Source: an uncultured Novosphingobium sp.
GTDB taxonomy: Bacteria; Pseudomonadota; Alphaproteobacteria; Sphingomonadales; Sphingomonadaceae
DNA: 42,470 nucleotides
NCBI GenBank assembly: GCA_937996535.1
Contig: CALKVF010000038.1
Location: 1 to 42,470, forward strand
Direction of reading: 5' to 3'
The position numbers were made by a program, and so were the translations under genes. The number at the start of each line of letters is the position of its first letter. The first letter of the stretch is position 1. The notes under the pieces are model-generated. The model did no database searches and was not told the DNA's origin. It saw only the letters and a program-made list of their open reading frames with translations. Positions 24,782 through 32,718 of the stretch are shown here, in pieces.

Positions 24782-26302
24782 TCAGGCCACCATGCCGCGC
24801 TGGACGAATTCGACCACGAGCAGGAGGACGAACAATCCGGCGAGACCGCCAGAGGCGGCGTAGAAATACTTGCGGCGGCGCGCGCGCAGCTCGCGCCCGG
24901 CGTCGGTTACAGCCTGGCTGATCGCGCCGAGCACCGGCAGGCCGAGCGCGCGTTCGAGCTTGGCCGTGGTGGTAAAGGTCGAGCGCAGCTGGCCGAGCGC
25001 AAAGGCCCCGGCCACACCCGCACCAAGCCCCAGCACGAGCACGCCGAACAGCAGCAGCGGGCGATTGGGCGCGACCGGAGAACGCGGCGTGGTCGGCGGA
25101 TCGATCACATCGAACTTGACCGCGTTGTGCTCGGTTTCAACCTGACCGCGCAGGCGCAGTTCCTCACGGTTCTGCAGCAGCTTGTCGTATTGCTCCTTAA
25201 GCACGTCGTAATCGCGGTTGATGCGCTGGTATTCGGCGGCCATCTGCGGGTTCGAGATCTGCATCCCGGTGATCCGGCTGAGATCGCCCTGCACCGCCCC
25301 ACGCCGTGCCATCAACGACTGCACGTTGGCCTGGCGTTCGGCCTTGATCGAAGTGAGCGAGGACCACGCCGGATTGGGCACCCCCCCGCCCGCCCCTTCG
25401 GACTGGGCAGCCGGACGCAGCGCGGCAACCTGGTTGCGCGCCGCGATCACATCGGGATGGTTTTCGGTGAGCCCGCGCGCGCGCATTGCGGCAAGGTCGG
25501 ACTGCGCCTGAGCCAGCGCCGCGCGCGGACCGCCGGTCGGCCCGGCGCCAGCCAGCATCTGCGGCGTGCCGGCCAGCTGACCGTTGATTGCGGCGAGCGC
25601 ACTTTGCGCGGCGGCCAGATCGGCGTCGATCGTGCGCAGTTCGTTGCGCAGCGTTTCAAGTCGCTGAAGCGAGGTCACCCCGCCCTGCACCATGTCGGGA
25701 TTCTGGGCTTCGAAGGCCAGACGCTTCTGTTCGGCGGCTTCGAGTTCCTTCTGCCTTTGGGCGAGCTGCTGATCCATGAATTCGAGCGACTGCGACATCT
25801 CGCCGCGGTTGCCGGCGAGGTTCTCCTCGCGGAAAATGTCGATCAGCTTGACCACGATGTCCTGAGCGATTTTGGCGTTCTTGGGATCGGAATTGCTGCC
25901 GTCGCCATAGCTGGCGGTGATTTCGAACAGGTTGTCCTGCGCGGCTTCGACCTTGATCCGCTTGGCCAGCGAGAGCACCGCGGCTTCCATCTGCTTGGGA
26001 TTGCCCACGCCTTCGCCGATCGCGGTGCGGCGGATCACCTTTTCAAGGTTCACCGCGCTGGTCAGCGTCTGGCGGACCCGGTCGATGTCATGCTTGCGGT
26101 CGCCGGTGCCGATCCCGATCTGGTCAGACAGCACATCGTCCAGCTGGACATAAATCCGCGCCTTGGATTCATAGCTGTTGGGCACCATCGCCACGGCCAG
26201 CCAGCCCAGCAGACACAGCCCCCAGGCCACGCCCAGCGCCAGCCAGCGGCGGTGCCACACCGAATGGAGTGCGGCCTGCAATTCGTCGTAGATGCCGTTC
26301 AT
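24782..26302 (-). CDS. XrtA system polysaccharide chain length determinant (Wzz-like)
   Basis: Protein of 506 residues. An N-terminal membrane helix at about 20-40 (WLALGVAWGLCLLGWLAVAM), a Wzz domain with PNSYESKARIYVQ, a long periplasmic coiled coil of about 200-370 rich in Glu, Gln and Arg, and a second and third hydrophobic segment at about 425-447 and 480-500. The kinase partner is downstream. It would set the length of the exopolysaccharide and connect cytoplasmic kinase and outer-membrane export. The extra C-terminal membrane helix after the usual one is worth noting. The start ATG is at 26302, 18 bases after the export lipoprotein gene. Confidence 0.93.
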   Translation of the reverse strand: MNGIYDELQAALHSVWHRRWLALGVAWGLCLLGWLAVAMVPNSYESKARIYVQLDDVLSDQIGIGTGDRKHDIDRVRQTLTSAVNLEKVIRRTAIGEGVGNPKQMEAAVLSLAKRIKVEAAQDNLFEITASYGDGSNSDPKNAKIAQDIVVKLIDIFREENLAGNRGEMSQSLEFMDQQLAQRQKELEAAEQKRLAFEAQNPDMVQGGVTSLQRLETLRNELRTIDADLAAAQSALAAINGQLAGTPQMLAGAGPTGGPRAALAQAQSDLAAMRARGLTENHPDVIAARNQVAALRPAAQSEGAGGGVPNPAWSSLTSIKAERQANVQSLMARRGAVQGDLSRITGMQISNPQMAAEYQRINRDYDVLKEQYDKLLQNREELRLRGQVETEHNAVKFDVIDPPTTPRSPVAPNRPLLLFGVLVLGLGAGVAGAFALGQLRSTFTTTAKLERALGLPVLGAISQAVTDAGRELRARRRKYFYAASGGLAGLFVLLLVVEFVQRGMVA

Positions 26303-26320
26303 CGTTGCCCCCGGCCCGTC

Positions 26321-26965
26321 TTAGAACGAGCTTTCGGGGATGATGATCACATCGCCCGGCATCAGCATCACGTTGGCCTTGCTCGCGCCCTTCTTGAGCA
26401 GATCGCCAAGGCGCAGCGAATATTCCTTCTGGCGGCCGGATTCCTTGTCGAAGCGGACCAGCTTGGCGCGATTGCCCGCGGCATATTCCGAAAGTCCGCC
26501 CACCGCGATCATCGCGTCGAGCAGGGTCATGTTGGCGCGGTAGGGGATCGAGGCCGGTTTTTCGGTCGCCCCGACCACGCGGACCTGCTGGCTGTAGGTG
26601 CCGGCGAACTTGTTGACGATCACCGAAACCAGCGGATCCTGGATATATTGCGAAAGCTGGAGCTTGATATCCTCGGCTAGCATCGACGGGGTCTTGCCCA
26701 CGGCCGGCATGTCGGTGATCAGCGGGGTCGTAATGCGCCCATCGGGCCGCACCTGCACTTTTGCGCCAAGCTCGGGATTGCGCCAGACGAAGATCGTCAA
26801 CTCATCCAGCGGACCGACCACATATTCCTCGCCCGGGCCTTCCTGCATCGCCACGAAGCTGGCGGGCGGCAGCTGGGGACCATTCGCCCCTCCGGCGCAG
26901 CCCGTCAGCGCGATGCTGAGCGCGGCGGTGCCTGCCAGCAGACGGGAAAAACGGTTGATCGGCAT
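26321..26965 (-). CDS. XrtA system exopolysaccharide export lipoprotein (Wza-like)
   Basis: Protein of 214 residues. The signal sequence ends in a lipobox LTGC with Cys23 as the lipid-modified residue. The rest holds a Poly_export/SLBB pair: YVVGPLDELTIFVWRNPEL, VRPDGRITTPLI, and VVGATEKPASIPYR, with VMLMPGDVIIIPESSF at the end. It should form the outer-membrane or periplasmic ring that carries polymer out, as Wza does, though it is smaller than Wza and lacks the C-terminal helix. ATG 26965 with AAGGA upstream is chosen over an in-frame ATG 14 codons earlier. It is probably the first gene of the export/assembly part of the run, since 165 bases with inverted repeats separate it from the decarboxylase gene. 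Confidence 0.93.
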   Translation of the reverse strand: MPINRFSRLLAGTAALSIALTGCAGGANGPQLPPASFVAMQEGPGEEYVVGPLDELTIFVWRNPELGAKVQVRPDGRITTPLITDMPAVGKTPSMLAEDIKLQLSQYIQDPLVSVIVNKFAGTYSQQVRVVGATEKPASIPYRANMTLLDAMIAVGGLSEYAAGNRAKLVRFDKESGRQKEYSLRLGDLLKKGASKANVMLMPGDVIIIPESSF

Positions 26966-27130
26966 CGGGGCATATCCTTCACGAGTGCCGCGCCGCCGCT
27001 TGGGCATGCCCTTCCCGCACGAAGGCCCGGCTATTGGCCTCAGCTATCGGGAAAAAGGGTGAATATTGTGTTAGCCTTGACGCCGAATTCACACGGCAGT
27101 CCCATCATGGGACAGGCACAATATTAAGAT
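26966..27130 (-). promoter_or_regulatory. Candidate promoter/operator region before the export gene
   Basis: It holds TCCCATCATGGGA (27100-27112), a palindrome with a single central base, and a spaced perfect inverted repeat AATATTGTG (27062-27070) / CACAATATT (27117-27125) with the smaller palindrome between the arms. No confident -10/-35 or sigma-54 pair is visible. The arrangement suggests regulator binding. Confidence 0.4.
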
Positions 27131-28357
27131 TTAGACGAGCATCTCGCGCGCCGGGCCCTGGCCCAGGAACATCGCCGGGCTAGCCGTGGCGCCATAGGCA
27201 CCGGCGGCAAAGACCGCGACCAGATCGCCCACTTCGGCGCGGGGGAACCCGCCCTTTTCGGCCAGCCGATCAAGCGGGGTGCACAGGCAGCCGACCACGC
27301 TCGCCTCTTCCTCAACCTCGGCGCCAAAGCGCGAGGCGATGGCCACCGGGTAATTGCGCCGCACCACCGTGCCGAAATTGCCCGAAGCCGCGAGCTGATG
27401 GTGCAGACCGCCATCGACGATCAGGAAAGTCTCGCCGTGGCTGACCTTACGGTCGACGATCCGGGTGAGGTAAACCCCGGCCTCGCCCACCAGATAGCGC
27501 CCGAGTTCGATGCAGAACGCGGTATCCGCCAGCACCGCCGGCAGCGCGGCCAAGCGCGCTTCCAGCGCCGCGCCGACGGCTTCGAGATCAAGCGCAACGT
27601 CACCGGGGAAATAGGGAATGCCAAACCCGCCGCCCAGATTGCAGCGCGGCGGCGGCGCGCCGATTGCGTCAGCCAGCCGCGCGGCCAGCGCCAGCGTCTG
27701 CCCCTGGGTTTCGGCAATCGCAGCGGCATCAAGCGCCTGGCTGCCAGCAAAGATATGAAAACCCTGCCACTGCGCGCCCACCGCGATCAGCTGGCGGGCC
27801 AGGGCCGGCACGCGTTCGGCATCGAGGCCAAACGGCTTGGCGCCGCCGCCCATCTTCATCCCCGAACCCTTGAGATCGAAGTCAGGGTTGACCCGGATGG
27901 CGATGCGCGGCGCGATGCCGAGCCGCTCGCCAATCGCCAGCGCGCGGGCAGCCTCACCCTCGGACTCGCAATTGAGCGTAACGCCCAGCGCGATCGCGGC
28001 TTCCAGTTCGGCGTCGCGCTTGCCGGGCCCGGCGAAGCTGACCGCGGCTGGATCGATCCCGGCGGCGCGAACCAGATCAAGCTCGCCGCCCGAGGCGATG
28101 TCGAACCCGTCAACCAGCCCGTCCATCAGCCCTAGGAGCGGTCCAAACGGATTGGCCTTTACCGCGTAGTGCAGCGCCAGCCGATCGGGCATGGCCGCGC
28201 GCAGCCGCGCGACCCGCTGGCGCACGAGATCCGTGCTATAGACGAACAGCGGCGTGCCGCCGGCCTCGGCCACCAGATCGCTGGCCTTGCGCCCGGCAAT
28301 CGCCAGTTCGCCATCCAGCACGCCATAGCCAGCCGGGATCGGACCAAGCGGCTTCAT
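27131..28357 (-). CDS. PLP-dependent decarboxylase, exosortase A system-associated
   Basis: Protein of 408 residues of the fold-III ornithine/diaminopimelate decarboxylase superfamily. Lys67 in HYAVKANP holds PLP, and HIFAGSQ, ELGRYLVG and CLCTPLD are further family blocks. Members remove a carboxyl group from a basic or diamino acid and release an amine. The substrate is unknown and it should not be called LysA. The start overlaps the acyl ligase stop (ATGA at 28354-28357), so the two proteins are made together, which suggests that the ligase and decarboxylase act in one pathway. Confidence 0.9.
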   Translation of the reverse strand: MKPLGPIPAGYGVLDGELAIAGRKASDLVAEAGGTPLFVYSTDLVRQRVARLRAAMPDRLALHYAVKANPFGPLLGLMDGLVDGFDIASGGELDLVRAAGIDPAAVSFAGPGKRDAELEAAIALGVTLNCESEGEAARALAIGERLGIAPRIAIRVNPDFDLKGSGMKMGGGAKPFGLDAERVPALARQLIAVGAQWQGFHIFAGSQALDAAAIAETQGQTLALAARLADAIGAPPPRCNLGGGFGIPYFPGDVALDLEAVGAALEARLAALPAVLADTAFCIELGRYLVGEAGVYLTRIVDRKVSHGETFLIVDGGLHHQLAASGNFGTVVRRNYPVAIASRFGAEVEEEASVVGCLCTPLDRLAEKGGFPRAEVGDLVAVFAAGAYGATASPAMFLGQGPAREMLV

Positions 28358-29895
28358 GCGGCCAGCTCGGCATAGAGGCCGGCACGGTCGATCTTGCCGT
28401 TGGGCGAAGTGGGCATGGCCTGACGCCAGTGGATGACTTTGGGCTGCATGAAATTGGGCAGTTCCTGCAAGAGGATGCGCGGAAGGTCTTCCATCGCGTT
28501 TGAATGTCCGGGCGTGGCCCGCGCGATCAGGTGCACCGCCTGGCCAAGCCGGGGGTCAGGAATGCCCAGAGCAACGGCTTCGGCGACCAGCCCGGTTGCC
28601 AGCACCGCATCCTCGATTTCCTGCGGGCTGATCCGGTTGCCCGCGCTCTTGATCATGGCATCCCGGCGACCGACGAAATAGAGCAGGCCGTCCGCCTCAC
28701 GCCGTACCCGGTCGCCCGACCATACCGCCATGCCGCCATAGCGCGAAGCAGCGGGCGCCGGGCGAAACCGCTCGGCAGTGCGCACCGCGTCTTGCCAATA
28801 GCCCTGTGCCACCAGCGGCCCGCAATGGACCAGCTCGCCCTCTTCGCCATCGCGGGTCACCGCGCCGTCGTCACCCATCACAAGGATTTCGGCATGGGGG
28901 ATCGCCGTGCCCATCGAGGTGGGATGGCTGTCAATCAGCGCGGGATCGAGGAAGGTCGAACGAAAGGCCTCGGTCAGCCCATACATCGCGAACAGCCGTG
29001 CGGCAGGAAACAGGGCGCGCAGCCGGGCGACCAGATCGACTGTCAGCGCGCCGCCCGAATTGGTGAGCCGGCGCAGGATGGCAGCGGTTTCGGCGGGCCA
29101 GTCCAGCTCGGTCAATTGCACCCACAGCGGCGGAACCGCGGCGAGCGTGGTAATTCCGTGCCGGGCAACCGCCTTCACCACATCGCGCGCCGTGAGGTAA
29201 TCGAGCGGCACCGCGCAGCCCCCGGCATACCAGTGCGACAGCAACTGGTTCTGCCCATAGTCGAACGACAGCGGCAGCACCGCCAGCGCGCGGTCATCCG
29301 GACCCAGCCCGAGGTAGGACGCAACGCTTTCCGCGCCGAGCCACATGTTGGCGTGGCTCAGCATCACGCCCTTGGGCTTGCCGGTAGAGCCGCTGGTATA
29401 GAGGATCGCAGCCAGTTCAGCGGGATCGGCAGTCGATGGACCAAGCGCCGCGGCATTCGCCGCAGCCGCCAGCACATCGGGTTCGGCCACCACGCGGCAC
29501 GCGGCCGGGACGTCGCCGTCCTGCAATCCCGCCAGCCGCGCCGGGGTGCCAAGCAGCAGTTTTGCCCCGCTATCTGCAAGGATATGCGCGACCTGCCCAT
29601 GCTTGAGCAGCGGATTGATCGGCACGTGGACCAGCCCGGCCCGCGCCGCCGCTAGCGGCAGCAGGCAGGTCATCTCGCCCTTGGCGGCCCAGCTTGCCAC
29701 CCGCGCGCGCGGTTCGCAGCCCTGCGCCCGCAGCCAGCCCGCAAGCCGGCCGACACGATCCCTTAAGCCCTTGTAGCTAAGGGTGCCCTCGCGCAGCACG
29801 AGCGCAGGGGCATCGTCCGCCCCGGCCAGGGCCAGGTGGTCAAGCGGCCGGATCGCGGTGTCGGGCTCTGCGCGCAAGGGTTGAAGGCACTCCAT
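28354..29895 (-). CDS. Acyl-CoA ligase (AMP-forming), exosortase A system-associated
   Basis: Protein of 513 residues of the ANL superfamily. The AMP-binding P-loop YTSGSTGKPKGV is at 166-177, MYGLTEAFRST is the A5 core, SGDRVRREADG the A7/A8 region, and Lys501 in SPNGKIDR is the conserved adenylation lysine. It would activate a carboxylic acid as acyl-AMP and pass it to CoA or to a carrier protein. A carrier (30954) is encoded across the divergent junction, making direct loading of it a reasonable guess. The start ATG is only 17 bases from the TTG of the divergent acyltransferase gene. Confidence 0.9.
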   Translation of the reverse strand: MECLQPLRAEPDTAIRPLDHLALAGADDAPALVLREGTLSYKGLRDRVGRLAGWLRAQGCEPRARVASWAAKGEMTCLLPLAAARAGLVHVPINPLLKHGQVAHILADSGAKLLLGTPARLAGLQDGDVPAACRVVAEPDVLAAAANAAALGPSTADPAELAAILYTSGSTGKPKGVMLSHANMWLGAESVASYLGLGPDDRALAVLPLSFDYGQNQLLSHWYAGGCAVPLDYLTARDVVKAVARHGITTLAAVPPLWVQLTELDWPAETAAILRRLTNSGGALTVDLVARLRALFPAARLFAMYGLTEAFRSTFLDPALIDSHPTSMGTAIPHAEILVMGDDGAVTRDGEEGELVHCGPLVAQGYWQDAVRTAERFRPAPAASRYGGMAVWSGDRVRREADGLLYFVGRRDAMIKSAGNRISPQEIEDAVLATGLVAEAVALGIPDPRLGQAVHLIARATPGHSNAMEDLPRILLQELPNFMQPKVIHWRQAMPTSPNGKIDRAGLYAELAA

Positions 29896-29912
29896 CAGGG
29901 GAATCTGGGCGT
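29896..29912. promoter_or_regulatory. 17-bp divergent junction in the XrtA locus
   Basis: Only 17 bases separate the starts of the acyl ligase (minus) and acyltransferase (plus). This is too short to hold two promoters, so at least one promoter must lie inside the opposite gene, or the annotated starts need moving. AGGGG at 29897-29901 may serve the plus-strand gene. Confidence 0.6.
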
Positions 29913-30923
29913 TTGATTACCGTCGCATATCACGCCGGAGTTAAGGAAGTGCAAGATGACGCGGCATTTGCTGCGCTGTTTGCCGCGCCCGCAAGCGGAT
30001 CGCCGTTTGACCGGGCGCAGTGGTTTGCCCTGCTGGAAGAGCATTGCCGCCTCCCCGCGCTGATCACGCTGGCGAGTGACGGTGCCCAATCCGCCGGCCT
30101 TGCCCTGACCGGCGACGGCCACTTGCGCGCGCTGGCCAACTGGTATGCGTTCACCGTCAGGCCGCTCATCAGCCCGGGCGCCGACGGGGCCGCGCTGCTG
30201 AGCGCGCTGGCCAAAGACCTGCGCCGCCGCAGTTGGCGCGTGACGCTCGCGCCGCTGCCCGATGAGGATGGCAGCGCCAGCCTTGCCCAGCAGGCCTTTC
30301 ACGCGGCCGGCTGGCGGGTTTCGCGCGCGCAGTGCGATGTAAACCACGTGCTGGCCGTGAACGGGCGCAGTTATGGCGAATACCTTGCGGGCCGGCCCGG
30401 TCCGCTGCGCACCACGCTCAAGCGCAAGGCGAGCAAGGTTGCTGTCCAGTTGCTCACCCAGTTCGATCCTGATGCCTGGGCCGCTTACGAAGCGATCTAT
30501 GCTGCCAGCTGGAAGCCCGGCGAAGGCTCCCCCGCCTTCCTGCGCGCCTTTGCCGAGCAGGAGGGTCAGGCCGGACGACTACGCATGGCCCTGGCCCATG
30601 CCGATGGCCGCCCGGTTGCCGCGCAGTTCTGGACCGTGGAAGAGGGCACCGCCTTCATTCACAAACTCGCCCATATCGAGGATGCCCGCCACCTCTCCCC
30701 CGGATCGACCCTATCGGCCGCGCTGTTCGAGCAGGTGATCGACCGCGACCGGATCGGCGAAGTCGATTTCGGCACCGGCGATGATGCCTACAAGCGCGAC
30801 TGGATGGAGGACATCCGCCCGCGTTTCCGGCTCGATTGCCTCAACCCCGGCGCGCCTCGCGCCTGGCCGCACATCGCCCGCGCTGCACTGCACCATCTTG
30901 CCCACCGCGCCCGAGCCGCCTAG
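29913..30923 (+). CDS. GNAT/FemAB-like acyltransferase of the XrtA locus
   Basis: Protein of 336 residues. The C-terminal DFGTGDDAYKRDW (285-297) and the preceding FIHKLAHIEDARHLSPGS match the CelD/BcsL-like acetyltransferase group, related to FemAB. It probably transfers an acyl or aminoacyl group, with the neighbouring carrier protein a possible donor. The start TTG 29913 is weakly supported (AGGGG 11 bases upstream); a GTG at 29949, with AAGGAA directly before it, is an alternative. It begins the plus-strand group and is followed by the carrier gene after 30 bases. The function is inferred from fold and position. Confidence 0.8.
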   Translation: MITVAYHAGVKEVQDDAAFAALFAAPASGSPFDRAQWFALLEEHCRLPALITLASDGAQSAGLALTGDGHLRALANWYAFTVRPLISPGADGAALLSALAKDLRRRSWRVTLAPLPDEDGSASLAQQAFHAAGWRVSRAQCDVNHVLAVNGRSYGEYLAGRPGPLRTTLKRKASKVAVQLLTQFDPDAWAAYEAIYAASWKPGEGSPAFLRAFAEQEGQAGRLRMALAHADGRPVAAQFWTVEEGTAFIHKLAHIEDARHLSPGSTLSAALFEQVIDRDRIGEVDFGTGDDAYKRDWMEDIRPRFRLDCLNPGAPRAWPHIARAALHHLAHRARAA

Positions 30924-30953
30924 AGCCCGGCCAACGAACGATGGGATGCCCCG

Positions 30954-31217
30954 ATGATGCCTAGCGATACCGACCGCCAGCTGCGCCAGATCCTGACCGA
31001 GGTGCTCGGCCTGAAACCGGGTCAGGCCGATGCGTTCGATGCGGACACCGGGCTGTTCGGCCATCTGCCCGAACTCGATTCGATGGCGGTCGCAGGGCTG
31101 CTGACCGAAATGGAAGACCGGCTGGACATCGTGGTCGAGGATGAAGACCTCGATGGCGAACTGCTCGCCACCTACGGCAATCTGCTGGCCTATGCGGAGG
31201 CCAGGCGAACCGCGTGA
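30954..31217 (+). CDS. Acyl carrier protein of the XrtA locus
   Basis: Protein of 87 residues, acidic, with Ser43 in PELDSMAV as the phosphopantetheine site and the usual helix pattern after it. It is distinct from the housekeeping AcpP at 41476 and would hold the acyl or aminoacyl group activated by the divergent ligase. Two ATGs stand in tandem (30954, 30957); the first is used. Its last codons overlap the next gene (GTGA at 31214-31217), which implies coupled synthesis. Confidence 0.88.
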   Translation: MMPSDTDRQLRQILTEVLGLKPGQADAFDADTGLFGHLPELDSMAVAGLLTEMEDRLDIVVEDEDLDGELLATYGNLLAYAEARRTA

Positions 31218-31897
31218 TAGAAATCCTGTCCTACCCCTGCCCCCTTGCGGGAGGCGCGGCGGCGCACGAACTTGCGCTGGGGTTCGACAGGGAACGGCCC
31301 GTTCGCGTGCTGGTGGTGCCGGCGCTGTTCGACGAGGCCAACCGCCTGCGCCGCTTTACCCTTGAAGTCATGCGCCGGCTTGATGGCGCGGGAATCGACA
31401 GTTTCCTGCCCGATCTGCCCGGCACCAACGAAAGCGAGCGCGAGCTGGCCGAAGTCGAGGCCGAGGACTGGATCATGGCGATCGAGGCCGCCCGCCGCGA
31501 ATTTGGCGCAACCCACGTTCTCTCGCTGCGCGGCGGCGCGCTGCTGATGCCGCGCGATCTGCCGGGCTGGAGCTATGCCCCGGCCAAGGGCGGCAGCCTG
31601 CTGCGCACGATGCTGCGCGCCCGGGTGCTGGCCGCGCGCGAAGCGGGGCGCGAGGAAAGCAGCGAAGCCTTGCTCACCCACGGGCTGGAACATGGGCTGG
31701 ACCTCGCGGGTTACCACCTGTCGCCCGAAATGGTCCGGCAGCTTCAGGAACTGTCCCCGCCTGCCCGCGATGACATCGCGGTGATCGCACAGGACTTAAT
31801 CGGCGGCAGCGGCCTGTGGCTGCGCGCCGAGCCGGATGAAGATGCCAGCCAGGCCGATGCCCTCGCCGCCGTGATCGCCATGCGAGTGCAAACATGA
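31214..31897 (+). CDS. Exosortase A system-associated hydrolase 2
   Basis: Protein of 227 residues with alpha/beta hydrolase features: VRVLVVPALFDEANRLRR and SFLPDLPGTNESE. At the nucleophile elbow it reads SLRGGA (104-109), so an Arg (106) stands where Ser would be. This is a family trait as recalled, and the protein may be non-catalytic or use another residue. The start is GTG 31214, overlapping the ACP gene, and the end overlaps hydrolase 1 by four bases. Its role in the locus is unknown; it may release or hold the product attached to the carrier protein. It is somewhat shorter than I would expect for the family. Confidence 0.82.
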   Translation: MIEILSYPCPLAGGAAAHELALGFDRERPVRVLVVPALFDEANRLRRFTLEVMRRLDGAGIDSFLPDLPGTNESERELAEVEAEDWIMAIEAARREFGATHVLSLRGGALLMPRDLPGWSYAPAKGGSLLRTMLRARVLAAREAGREESSEALLTHGLEHGLDLAGYHLSPEMVRQLQELSPPARDDIAVIAQDLIGGSGLWLRAEPDEDASQADALAAVIAMRVQT

Positions 31898-32715
31898 ACC
31901 GGCGCCATGTCATCTTCCGCTGTCAGGGCGCGGCGCTGGTCGGATCGCTTGATCCGGCTCCAGGTTCGACCGGGCTGCTGATCGTCAGCGGGGGAAATGA
32001 ACTGCGCAGCGGCCCGTGGGGCAGCCAGGCCGAACTCGCCGCGCGGATCGCCGCTTCGGGCTTTCCGGTGATGCGGTTCGACCGGCGCGGCGTGGGTGAC
32101 AGCGAAGGCGCAAATGGCGGCTACACCACCAGCGCGCCTGACATTGCCGCCGCCCTGCGCGCCTTTCGCGCCGAAGTGCCCACGCTGACCCGCGTGGTAG
32201 CCTTCGGCAACTGTGATGCCGCAAGCGCCTTGATGCTGGCCAAAGGTCAGGGCATCGACGCGCTGGTACTAGCCAATCCCTGGACCTTCGAGCCCGAGGG
32301 TGAACTGGTCGAGGTGGGGAGCGATGACACGGTCACGCCGGCCACGCCGATGCCGCCGTCGATGCTGCGCGCGCATTACCTGCGGCGGCTGACCGATCCG
32401 CGCGCGATCTGGCGCTTGCTCACCGGCAAGGTCAAGGTCGGCAAGCTGGCCTCAAGCCTGGCCGATGCCGCCCGCACCGATAGCGGCCCCGGCCCGCTCG
32501 CCGTGCAGATGGCCGAGGGAATCGCTGATTTTGTGGGGCCAGTCCACCTGCTGGTCGCCGCGCGCGATCGCACGGGTCAGGCCTTTCTCGCCAACTGGGA
32601 CCGTGATGACGCGCGCCGGCGCGTGTGCCCCGATGCGACCCACAGCTTTGTCGAGCCGCAAGCGCGGATCTGGCTCCAAGGCCAGATCCTGGGCGCCCTG
32701 CGCGCGTTCGACTAA
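31894..32715 (+). CDS. Exosortase A system-associated hydrolase 1
   Basis: Protein of 273 residues, alpha/beta hydrolase fold. It shows GFPVMRFDRRGVGDSEG, with the nucleophile elbow AFGNCDAAS (103-111), so Cys107 replaces serine. The C-terminal DATHSFVEPQ offers a histidine for a catalytic dyad or triad. It could be a thioesterase or acyltransferase acting on a carrier-bound group. It is the last gene of the plus-strand group, three bases from the end of convergent trxB, so there is no room for a terminator outside coding DNA. Confidence 0.87.
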   Translation: MNRRHVIFRCQGAALVGSLDPAPGSTGLLIVSGGNELRSGPWGSQAELAARIAASGFPVMRFDRRGVGDSEGANGGYTTSAPDIAAALRAFRAEVPTLTRVVAFGNCDAASALMLAKGQGIDALVLANPWTFEPEGELVEVGSDDTVTPATPMPPSMLRAHYLRRLTDPRAIWRLLTGKVKVGKLASSLADAARTDSGPGPLAVQMAEGIADFVGPVHLLVAARDRTGQAFLANWDRDDARRRVCPDATHSFVEPQARIWLQGQILGALRAFD

Positions 32716-32718
32716 CGC

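Larger units (their letters stand above)
14160..32715. other. Exosortase A (XrtA)-type exopolysaccharide and protein-sorting locus
   Basis: Sixteen genes recognised as the XrtA/PEP-CTERM-associated set: twelve on the minus strand (29895 down to 14160) and four divergent on the plus strand (29913-32715). Together they cover precursor activation, polymer length control, export, deacetylation, amidotransfer and protein sorting. Not found in the window: the initiating sugar transferase, flippase, polymerase, the PrsK/PrsR-type regulators, and any PEP-CTERM substrate. These are presumably elsewhere on the genome. Confidence 0.9.

Noticed and set aside
24686..26680. Plus-strand open frame of 664 codons
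   Set aside because: It lies antisense to the kinase, chain-length and export genes and shows no domain.
26966..27130. Sigma-54 promoter (GG-N10-GC) for the export gene
   Set aside because: Such promoters are used by some XrtA loci, but no TGGCAC-N5-TTGC-like sequence was found on the minus strand here.
14160..32715. PEP-CTERM substrate protein
   Set aside because: No protein in the locus, or elsewhere in the window, ends in the required PEP motif, membrane helix and basic tail.
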